Of a stretch of DNA of 64,000 bases, positions 17,828 to 24,545 are shown one piece after another; positions within the stretch are counted from its first letter, which is position 1; each line of letters starts with the position of its first letter. The notes under the pieces are model-generated. The model was given only the letters and a program-made list of their open reading frames with translations, did no database searches and had not been told where the DNA came from. Origin of the DNA: Cryobacterium sp. CG_9.6 (lineage in GTDB: Bacteria > Actinomycetota > Actinomycetes > Actinomycetales > Microbacteriaceae); assembly GCF_029893365.1 (NCBI RefSeq), contig NZ_JARXUZ010000001.1:930001-994000 (forward strand), read 5' to 3'. The position numbers were made by a program, and so were the translations under genes.

Positions 17828-17907
17828 GGTGTGCCGACAGCATAGGCCCGACTGGCCCGGTTGCACAGAGGACCCCCATGACAGCGGGCAGCGACGGGGG
17901 TATGGTG
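17828..17907. repeat. 80-bp direct repeat, copy 2 (shared promoter region of cassette 2 and the injection system)
   Basis: Identical to 15908-15987 over all 80 bp. Here the block separates the divergent sigma-4-like gene (minus) and the injection-system operon (plus). It carries the plus-strand promoter described separately. On the minus strand it offers TGCAAC and TATGCT 15 bp apart, a possible but weak promoter for the cassette. The block is therefore a candidate bidirectional control region. Confidence 0.97.
17878..17906 (+). promoter_or_regulatory. Sigma-A-like promoter for the injection-system operon
   Basis: ATGACA (17878-17883) and TATGGT (17901-17906) are separated by 17 bp, close to TTGACA-N17-TATAAT. 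Transcription would begin near 17913, about 35 nt before the first start codon. The element lies entirely inside the 80-bp repeat. Confidence 0.6.
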
Positions 17908-17947
17908 TCTGCAATCTGCCGGTTGGGACTCGGGAATGAGGTGCAAC

Positions 17948-18574
17948 GTGAGCGTTGTGCGATCCACCCTGTCGAGCCTTGTTTCTGTTTTGGCCGACGC
18001 GGTGAAACCCGAGAGCGTGCAGCTGTCCGCCGGAGGCGAGGTCACAAGAGACCCGGTGACGGTTCGGGTGGTGAGCCTTGATCGTGTGGGCCGATCCCGC
18101 AGGGACGGCCCAGTGCTCGACCTCGAACTGGCGGTGGCGGTGCTCTGCACCGGGCCTCGCAGCCTCGAAAACGTGGAGCAGATGCTCGCTGCCGTGGAGA
18201 ACACCTCGAGCTACGCCGTGCAGCCGCTGCTGCCACAAGAACCCGGTCGGATCGGCTTTGTGGTGCGTATGCCCGTGGCGCTGCGACTGAGCGAACCGGA
18301 CGGTCCGCCCATCCTCGAACCGTTGCACGTGACGACCGTCATTGGCCGCACGGTGCGCGGGATTGTGGTGGGACCCGACGGGCGAGGACTGGCGGGGGTG
18401 AGCATCCGCTCGCGTGCGTCGGCGCTCGCCGTGATGAGTGATGGTGCCGGCGGATTCTCGCTTTTGTCCACCCCCGATCCCGTTCAGGACTTCGTGGTGG
18501 AGTACCGCGGGCAGTCCCTTGCGGTGACGGCTCCCGTTGACCCCCTGCTCACCCTCACGTGGGCACCGCACTAG
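17948..18574 (+). CDS. Cap/terminator-like protein of the contractile injection system with a carboxypeptidase-regulatory-like C-terminal domain
   Basis: A 208-residue protein, first in the operon. Residues 1-130 resemble the N-terminal domain of Pvc16/Afp16 (DUF4255), which caps the tube: 'DLELAVAVLCTG' followed by 'LENVEQMLAAVENT' fits the usual strand plus helix. From about residue 140 a second domain follows ('GIVVGPDGRGLAGVSI', 'DGAGGFSL'), a beta-sandwich of the CarboxypepD_reg type. Start: GTG at 17948 with GAGGTG 4 nt upstream; an ATG at 17936 is the alternative. The position directly before the sheath gene supports the assignment more than the sequence does. Confidence 0.6.
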   Translation: MSVVRSTLSSLVSVLADAVKPESVQLSAGGEVTRDPVTVRVVSLDRVGRSRRDGPVLDLELAVAVLCTGPRSLENVEQMLAAVENTSSYAVQPLLPQEPGRIGFVVRMPVALRLSEPDGPPILEPLHVTTVIGRTVRGIVVGPDGRGLAGVSIRSRASALAVMSDGAGGFSLLSTPDPVQDFVVEYRGQSLAVTAPVDPLLTLTWAPH

Positions 18575-18602
18575 GCCACTGACGAAGCGAAAGGAGAACA
18601 GC

Positions 18603-19811
18603 ATGCCCAACTACCTCGCTCCGGGCGTGTACGTGCAGGAGATACCGAGCGGCGCACGGGCAATCGGGCAGGTGCCCTCGAGCATTGCCGGTTTTGTGGG
18701 TGTCGCACCGGATGCCGCCGCGCGGCTCGATGAGACCGTGGTGCTGGACAATTGGACCCAGTTTGTCGACATCTTCGTGGGCACCGCCACGGTGGGGACA
18801 CCGCTCTCGAACGCCGTCTACGGGTTTTTCAATAACGGTGGTGGCCGCTGCTACGTGGTGAACATTGGCACCGGCGGCAGCCTCCTCGGCACCGCGGCGA
18901 AACCGACGGGCCTGCGCAACTTCGAGAAGATCGACGACATCTCTATTGTGGCGGCACCGGGCTACGCCGACGCCGACTCGTATGCGGCCCTGATCGGCCA
19001 CTGCGAGCATCCGCTTCGTCAGGATCGGGTGGCCATTCTCGACGCCGTGGAGGACTACGGGCCCGATGTTGCGGCGCTCACCCGGGTGGCGACGTCCGGC
19101 GTGCCCACCAAAACCAGCGCCAAAGAGGGGGAAGAGGCGCAACTGTCGTTGGGTGCACCGCAATCACCCGGCGGCTATGCGGCCATGTACGTACCCTGGC
19201 TGGTGGTGGTTGACCCGGTCTCCGGGCTGAGGGTGACCGTGCCGCCGTCGGGTCACCTGGCCGGGGTCTGGGCCCGAGTCGACGGCACGCGCGGGGTGCA
19301 CAAAGCTCCCGCCAACGAGCCGATTCAGGGTGCCATCGACCTCCGCCAACGCATCAGCCGCGGCGAGCAGGAGGTGCTGAACCCGGCCGGCGTCAACTGC
19401 ATCCGCTACTTTCCCGGCGAGGGCATTCGCGTGTGGGGCGCACGCACCAAGGCTCCCGAAGCGAGCGAATATCGGTACATCCCCGTGCGTCGCCTCACAA
19501 ACATGATCAAGGAATCAATTGAGGATGGCACTCGCTGGGCGGTGTTCGAGCCCAATAAAGACGAGCTGTGGCGTTCGCTGCGCCGCGACATCGGCAACTT
19601 TCTCACCAACGTCTGGCACGACGGCGCTCTGTTCGGAACCACCCCGCAGCAGGCCTTCTTCGTGAAGTGCGACGCCGAGACCAACCCGCCCGAGGTGCGG
19701 GATGCCGGCCGGGTCGTGACCATCATTGGCCTCGCGCCCGTGAAACCGGCCGAGTTCATTGTTTTCAAACTCATGCAATCCGTGGACACCACCGAGATCG
19801 AAAACCTGTGA
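18603..19811 (+). CDS. Contractile sheath protein
   Basis: A 402-residue phage-tail-sheath-family protein. The N-terminus 'YLAPGVYVQEIPSG' is diagnostic, and the C-terminal third contains the conserved 'NCIRYFPGEGIRVWGARTK', 'YIPVRRLTNMI' and 'WRSLRRDIGNFL' elements of the subtilisin-like-fold sheath core. The C-terminal end ('EFIVFKLMQSVD') is the strand donated between neighbouring subunits. It contracts around the tube to drive injection. The ATG at 18603 follows AAAGGAGAA. Only one sheath gene is present, unlike AFP/PVC-type systems, which carry several. Confidence 0.95.
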   Translation: MPNYLAPGVYVQEIPSGARAIGQVPSSIAGFVGVAPDAAARLDETVVLDNWTQFVDIFVGTATVGTPLSNAVYGFFNNGGGRCYVVNIGTGGSLLGTAAKPTGLRNFEKIDDISIVAAPGYADADSYAALIGHCEHPLRQDRVAILDAVEDYGPDVAALTRVATSGVPTKTSAKEGEEAQLSLGAPQSPGGYAAMYVPWLVVVDPVSGLRVTVPPSGHLAGVWARVDGTRGVHKAPANEPIQGAIDLRQRISRGEQEVLNPAGVNCIRYFPGEGIRVWGARTKAPEASEYRYIPVRRLTNMIKESIEDGTRWAVFEPNKDELWRSLRRDIGNFLTNVWHDGALFGTTPQQAFFVKCDAETNPPEVRDAGRVVTIIGLAPVKPAEFIVFKLMQSVDTTEIENL

Positions 19812-19818
19812 GGTTGAC

Positions 19819-20325
19819 ATGTCTGACGCACCCCCTCCACCCCCGCCAGCCGCCGCGCCCCAGGCGCAGCCGGGAAACGTCGTTGATCCCTATCGCGCCT
19901 ACAACTTCAAGCTGGTGATTCAGAGCGTGGTGCAGGGGCATTTCACCCGTGTCGAAGGCCTCGGCGTCAAGATTCCGCGACTGCTCTGGCGAGAGGGCGG
20001 CGAGAACGCCACGGTGCGCACGCTGCCCGGGCCGGTGGAATACCCGCCCGTCACGCTGCGCTACGGCCTCACCGACTCGAAGGAACTGCTCACCTGGCTC
20101 TTCGCATCGGTCAACGGGCGGGTCGAGCGCCGCAATGTGTCCCTCGCCATGCTGAACGATGCCGGAACGGCGGAGGTGCGCCGCTGGAACCTGATTCGGG
20201 CGTGGCCGTGCGAGTGGTCAGGGGCGCCGCTTGACGCGCTCGGCAAGGAGATTGCCATTGAATCTCTCAGCCTCGCTTACGACCAGCTGAAGCTTGACGA
20301 TGCCCCCGCCGCGTCGCCGGCGTGA
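19819..20325 (+). CDS. Inner tube protein
   Basis: A 168-residue T4 gp19-like tail tube protein. A Pro/Ala-rich N-terminal stretch ('APPPPPPAAAP') precedes the fold, which starts at 'DPYRAYNFKLVIQ', a typical family opening, and includes 'FTRVEGLGVKI' and 'VTLRYGLTDSKELLTWL'. Hexamers stack to form the tube inside the sheath. The start ATG lies 7 nt after the sheath stop. A single tube gene is present. The Pro-rich extension is unusual and would project into or out of the tube. Confidence 0.92.
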   Translation: MSDAPPPPPPAAAPQAQPGNVVDPYRAYNFKLVIQSVVQGHFTRVEGLGVKIPRLLWREGGENATVRTLPGPVEYPPVTLRYGLTDSKELLTWLFASVNGRVERRNVSLAMLNDAGTAEVRRWNLIRAWPCEWSGAPLDALGKEIAIESLSLAYDQLKLDDAPAASPA

Positions 20326-21487
20326 CCGCGTCGTCGACGCCCTGCGCTCCCTCGCCTCCCCGCGTCGACGACCGGTCTCGCCGCTCACTGCGGAGGGAGC
20401 GGATGCTTCGGCGAGCGCTCAGAGCGCCGCCGCCGACCCCGACGGTGGCCCGTTCGACACCGTCGAGCACGCTCCGGCTGCGGGTGATGTTCTCTTCTCC
20501 GCACGTGTCGATCGTGCGGACCCAGCGCTGTCGTGGATCGCACACCCGAACGATGCACCGGAGCACTGGCTGCGTCGAATCCGGGAGGCCGCCGTGTCGC
20601 CACCCGTTGGAACGGTGCGACACCGGGCCACGGAGTACCCGAGTGTCGACGGGCGCACCGGTTCGAGTTCCGGTTTGAGTGCTGTCGGGGAATCGGTGCC
20701 GCAAGGGCAGCGGCCCCGGGCGATAGACGTGCCCGATGTGGCTGGTCCGGACCGAGAAGCCACCCGGGACCTCGGAGTACCGCCACCCGCCGTGACGAAC
20801 CGTTTCGCGGAACGTGCTCCGGCCCGGTTGCACCTGCGGCTCTCGTCTCCGCCTCACCCCACCCCGATGCCCGGTGTCGGCACAGCGGCGGACGACCTGT
20901 TTGCCTCCCGTGTGGCACCGAACCGCATCGTGCTGCGACCCGCGAGCGTGTCTGCGCCCACGCGCAGGGCCTCCACTTCAGGTGCGCCACCGGCAGAAAA
21001 TTCTGGCGGGGAACGCGGTAACGCCGGCGTCGCCGACATGCGGGCGCCCAGCGTCCCGCCGTTCGGCGAGCCGAGCCCGGCCGGGCCCCCACGGCAGAGC
21101 CCGCTCGCCGTCGGCCCCCGCCGCGCCGCTCCGGGCGACCCAACCCGGCTGGCGGACGGTCAGCTCTCGGCGCCGGGCAGCCCGGCACGAATCCGCCCGG
21201 CAGGAGTCAGCGCCGGGCTTTTCCGTTCATCGTCCAGCATTTCCGTGTCCAGCAGCCCCGATAACACCGGCCCAGCGCCCGATCACGCTGTTCTGCCCGC
21301 GTCCCCGCTACGCCCCCGCGAATCCCCGACCACATCAACGTTCGAGGCGGTGGGGCCGGCATCCGCTCACCCGTGGCCGGACCTCACTCCACCACGCCCG
21401 TTCACGCCGACCCCACCCAGCACCGAGTCGGTCGTGCGTGGCCTGGCCCGGGCGCGGCGCCTCGCCGAGGAACAGGCGAGGGTCTGA
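20300..21487 (+). CDS. Disordered Pro/Ser/Arg-rich protein of the injection-system operon, unknown function
   Basis: A 395-residue protein with no recognisable fold. It begins 'MPPPRRRRDRVVDALRSL', is rich in Pro, Ala, Ser and Arg throughout, and has a folded-looking island near residues 60-100 ('DPALSWIAHPNDAPEHWL'). It ends in a short charged helix ('VVRGLARARRLAEEQARV'). The frame is supported by position: it overlaps the tube gene by 26 nt and stops 1 nt before the next start. Other frames here are also open because of the high GC content, so the call is not certain. It could be a cargo/adaptor, a scaffold or a length-control protein. I see no effector domain. Confidence 0.6.
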   Translation: MPPPRRRRDRVVDALRSLASPRRRPVSPLTAEGADASASAQSAAADPDGGPFDTVEHAPAAGDVLFSARVDRADPALSWIAHPNDAPEHWLRRIREAAVSPPVGTVRHRATEYPSVDGRTGSSSGLSAVGESVPQGQRPRAIDVPDVAGPDREATRDLGVPPPAVTNRFAERAPARLHLRLSSPPHPTPMPGVGTAADDLFASRVAPNRIVLRPASVSAPTRRASTSGAPPAENSGGERGNAGVADMRAPSVPPFGEPSPAGPPRQSPLAVGPRRAAPGDPTRLADGQLSAPGSPARIRPAGVSAGLFRSSSSISVSSSPDNTGPAPDHAVLPASPLRPRESPTTSTFEAVGPASAHPWPDLTPPRPFTPTPPSTESVVRGLARARRLAEEQARV

Positions 21488-21488
21488 C

Positions 21489-22253
21489 ATGGAACGGGTC
21501 GCCTTTCTCATTGAGGACACCGGGGAACACTTCGGGTGTCTCCTCAACCCCGAAACGGTGGTGATGCAGCGCACCGCGGGCGTGGAGCCACGCCGCTCCG
21601 CCGGGGGTCGCCTCACCGGAACCGGTCTTGCTGACGACCCGCTGCTCTTCACCGGCGGCGGGCACACCGAACTGCGCCTGGACCTCGTGTTCGACGTGGA
21701 CCTCGCACCCGCGAACATCACGGTGACCGATGTGCGGCAAATGACCCGTCCCATCTGGAAACTCGCCGAGAACTCGGCGGAGGTGGACAAAAAGCGACGA
21801 CCGCCATCCGTTCATTTTCTGTGGGGACGCGCGTGGGATATGCCGGGCATCGTGACCGAGGTGGCTGAACGCTTCGACCGGTTCGCGCCCGACGGTTCGC
21901 CGCTGCGCTCGTGGATGCGGCTCGTGTTCGTGCGGGTGGGCCAAAGCGCCGACGAGGAGGGCGGCGAGAACTACGAGCTCGCCCGGCGCCTACCCGTGGT
22001 GGACCTCACAGCACCACCGGTGGAAACCGTGGCCGTGCCGGGCGACGGCGGTGTCGAAATGCTCGCAGCGGATGCGTCCCCCCTCGACGTGCCGAGAACG
22101 CTCACGCCCACCCGCGAGTACGGGATCATCTCCATGCTTGCCTACGGCACGCCGCTGCTCACCAAGGCGATCCTCGAGTTCAGCAACGTGGACGATCCTT
22201 TCCACTTCACGGGGCGGCTGTCCCTCCCTCCTCTCGGGGAGCAACCGCGATGA
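21489..22253 (+). CDS. CIS-tube/LysM-type baseplate protein (Afp7/gp53-like)
   Basis: A 254-residue protein that links the tube to the spike. The opening 'FLIEDTGEHFGCLLNPETV' and the following 'TELRLDLVFDVD' match the CIS_tube N-terminal domain seen in Afp7/Cis7 proteins. A region near residues 100-150 ('VHFLWGRAWDMPGIVTEV', 'MRLVFVRV') completes it. The LysM part, usually at the C-terminus, is weak or missing. The frame extends upstream without stops, but the ATG at 21489 right after the previous stop is the natural start. It ends with an ATGA overlap into the spike gene. Confidence 0.8.
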   Translation: MERVAFLIEDTGEHFGCLLNPETVVMQRTAGVEPRRSAGGRLTGTGLADDPLLFTGGGHTELRLDLVFDVDLAPANITVTDVRQMTRPIWKLAENSAEVDKKRRPPSVHFLWGRAWDMPGIVTEVAERFDRFAPDGSPLRSWMRLVFVRVGQSADEEGGENYELARRLPVVDLTAPPVETVAVPGDGGVEMLAADASPLDVPRTLTPTREYGIISMLAYGTPLLTKAILEFSNVDDPFHFTGRLSLPPLGEQPR

Positions 22254-23758
22254 CCGACGTACAGGGGCTCCCCGAGATCATCATCACGCTCGGTCGTGAC
22301 CGACTCAGCACCGCCGAAGCCGCGTCCGTGGCCGCCATTGAGGTCACCGCGGCGCTCGCTCAGCCCACGCAGTGCAGCATCACCTGGCTCACGCTCGACC
22401 CGGCGCGCCGGGTGAACCCCGCACCCGGTGATGCGCTGCGGGTGGAGGTTGCCGGAGTGGGCCGGGCACTGTTCGTGGGTGAGGTGACGGTGGTCGAGCA
22501 CAGCTACGGCGCCGACCTCTCCGAAGAGATTCGGGTGCGCGCCTACGACGCCCTGCACCGACTGCGCAAACGCCACTTCACGCGCCTGCACGACAGCGTG
22601 GATCTCAACGGTCTTGCCGCCGCCCTCTGTGCGGGCACCGGGCTGCGGGTGGTGGGCGGCATCGGCCGGCCGGGACCGGTCTACCAGCTTGCCCGCTCCG
22701 ATCTGAGCCTGCTGGTGGAGGCGAGTCGCCGGGCGGGGCTCTACCCCGTGGTGGATGACGGCACCCTGCGGCTCGTCGACCTCACCGGCGAAGGCGAACC
22801 GGTTGAGTTGCTCCTCGGTTCCACGCTGCACTCGGCCGAGGTGGAGCTGAGTCAGGAACCCGCCTTTCTGAGCGCCATCGTTTCGGGGTGGAACCCGGTG
22901 GCGGCCACCGAAGTGCACGGGGACTCGGCCGACACCCGGGCCCGGGCCGGAGTGCGCGCCGATGCGGCGCCACAGAGCGTGGGGGGAGGGGGCGCGCTGC
23001 TTCGCCAGAACGATGTGCTCCTCGACGACGCCACGGCATCCGCTCTCGCCCAGGCCGAACTCGACGTGCGAGCCGGCGGCGAGGTGACCGGAGTGTTTGT
23101 GGCCGAGGGAAACCCGCGCATCCGGCTCGGTGGCCGCATCGAAGTCCGTGGCGTGGCCGCGCAATTCGAGGGCACATTCACCGTGTGCGGGCTCGTGCAC
23201 TCCCTGTCGGGTAGCGGCTACGAGACCACCGTTTTCACGAGCCCGCCCACTGCCCCTGGGTCCCGGATGGCCGATGTGACGACGCTCGGCTTGGTGATCG
23301 AGGTGGAGGACCCCGAGCGGCGCGGCCGGGTGCGCGTTGACCTCGCCGCCTTCCCGACGGTCAGTACGGGTTGGGCACCGGTGCTCACCGCGGGTGCCGG
23401 AACGGGCAAGGGAGCCCTGTTCCTCCCCAACGTGAACGACACCGTACTCGTGCTCCTCGTGGCCGGCGATCCGAACGACGCCATTGTGCTTGGCGGCCTC
23501 TTCGGATCAGACCAGGTGCCCGACGCCGACATCACCGGGGAACGCGGGCGGCGGTTCACCGTGGCGACCGCCGACGGGCAGCGGGTCATTCTCGACGGCG
23601 CGGCCCACAGCATCCGCGTGGAAGACGGCCACGGATCGTCGATGCTGATCACCCCCGACCTGTTCACCATTCGCTCGGCCACCGATCTCACGATTGAGGC
23701 ACCCGGCAAGGCCCTGCGCGTGCGGGCCCGATCAGTGGACTTCGAGGAGGCGTCATGA
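22250..23758 (+). CDS. VgrG-like hub-spike protein (gp27-gp5 / gpD-gpV fusion)
   Basis: A 502-residue baseplate hub and spike. Residues 1-330 form the gp27/gpD-like hub ('VEHSYGADLSEEIRVRAYDALHRL', shown here in pieces: VEHSYGADLS and IRVRAYDALHRLRK). From about residue 345 an OB-fold gpV-like part follows ('GLVIEVEDPERRGRVRVDL', 'LFLPNVNDTVLVLL'). The C-terminal repeats ('GQRVILDG', 'SIRVEDGHG', 'DLTIEA') form the beta-helix needle. No lysozyme or toxin domain is inserted. It starts with an ATGA overlap, and the next gene also overlaps by ATGA. Confidence 0.9.
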   Translation: MTDVQGLPEIIITLGRDRLSTAEAASVAAIEVTAALAQPTQCSITWLTLDPARRVNPAPGDALRVEVAGVGRALFVGEVTVVEHSYGADLSEEIRVRAYDALHRLRKRHFTRLHDSVDLNGLAAALCAGTGLRVVGGIGRPGPVYQLARSDLSLLVEASRRAGLYPVVDDGTLRLVDLTGEGEPVELLLGSTLHSAEVELSQEPAFLSAIVSGWNPVAATEVHGDSADTRARAGVRADAAPQSVGGGGALLRQNDVLLDDATASALAQAELDVRAGGEVTGVFVAEGNPRIRLGGRIEVRGVAAQFEGTFTVCGLVHSLSGSGYETTVFTSPPTAPGSRMADVTTLGLVIEVEDPERRGRVRVDLAAFPTVSTGWAPVLTAGAGTGKGALFLPNVNDTVLVLLVAGDPNDAIVLGGLFGSDQVPDADITGERGRRFTVATADGQRVILDGAAHSIRVEDGHGSSMLITPDLFTIRSATDLTIEAPGKALRVRARSVDFEEAS

Positions 23759-24093
23759 GAATTCTCGTAAAAAAGGGGGTGGTGCGCTGCGGCCACGACG
23801 GTTCGGTGGCCACTGTGGCGTCGCAAAACTGGGTACGGGTCACCGGTTCGCCCATTCTCGTGGAGGCAGACCCGCAGGGGCGCACCATCAACGGATGCCC
23901 CAACATCGGCCTGAACATCAAGCCCTGTCAACACACCCTGGTCGTGCACACGGGATACTCCACCTTTCTGCGCATCGGCGGGCAGGCCGTGTGCCTCGAC
24001 ACCGTGACGGGGTTCACCGACGGGACCCCGCCGGGCGCCGTGAAATACACGGTGCGCTCGCCGGGTCAAGAACTTGCGGAGGCCGGCACATGA
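23755..24093 (+). CDS. PAAR-like spike tip protein
   Basis: A 112-residue protein placed exactly between the spike and gp25 genes, where the tip protein belongs. It has Gly/Pro turns plus Cys and His residues suitable for binding a metal at the point ('VRCGHDG', 'INGCPNIG', 'KPCQHTLVVHTG'). A true PAAR motif is not obvious, so the family call depends on context. The last 20 residues look flexible. Both ends overlap neighbouring genes by ATGA, so translation is coupled. Confidence 0.62.
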   Translation: MRILVKKGVVRCGHDGSVATVASQNWVRVTGSPILVEADPQGRTINGCPNIGLNIKPCQHTLVVHTGYSTFLRIGGQAVCLDTVTGFTDGTPPGAVKYTVRSPGQELAEAGT

Positions 24094-24545
24094 GCGCTCC
24101 CCGCTACCGGGCAATTGCCCTCATGCACCCCGACTTTGACGCCTCGGCCGGCCCGGCGGGGTTTCGCCTCACGTCCGACGGGCGGCTGGCCACCGTCACG
24201 GCAGATGCCTCGGTGCGCCAGGCCGTGCTCCTGCTGCTGAGTACCCGGCCGGGCGAACGGGTGAACCGGCCGACCTATGGCTGCCACCTGTTTCGGCTGG
24301 CATTTGCCCCCGCCGACGACACCACGGCCGGGCTCGCCATTCACTATGTGGCCAGTGCGTTGCAGCGGTGGGAAAAGCGCATCGATGTGCTGTCCCTCGA
24401 TGCGGCGCGCTCAGCGGATGCCCCGGAGCTGCTGGAGGTTCGCCTGCGTTACCGGGTGCGTGCCACGCAGAACGACGATGAGGTGGCGGTGGTCGTGCCC
24501 CTGGCCGGGCCGCCGAGCACACTATCTCCGGGAGGCCCGGCATGA
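24090..24545 (+). CDS. gp25/GPW-like baseplate wedge protein
   Basis: A 151-residue baseplate protein. 'LLLLSTRPGERVNRPTYGC' is the gp25 core with the conserved 'PGER' and 'P-x-Y/F-G' features, and 'LAIHYVASALQRWEKRI' is the following helix. In other systems gp25 starts sheath polymerisation at the baseplate. The gene overlaps its neighbours on both sides by ATGA. Confidence 0.9.
   Translation: MSAPRYRAIALMHPDFDASAGPAGFRLTSDGRLATVTADASVRQAVLLLLSTRPGERVNRPTYGCHLFRLAFAPADDTTAGLAIHYVASALQRWEKRIDVLSLDAARSADAPELLEVRLRYRVRATQNDDEVAVVVPLAGPPSTLSPGGPA

Noticed and set aside
17787..17879. N-terminal extension of the copy-2 sigma-4-like protein starting in the 80-bp repeat (MGVLCATG...)
   Set aside because: The same frame in copy 1 does not join its gene, there is no ribosome site, and MATC/MAAN alignment supports the later start.
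20814..21488. Upstream extension of the CIS-tube protein
   Set aside because: The extension is Arg/Pro-rich shadow sequence; the ATG at 21489 lies directly after the previous stop, and the family domain begins there.
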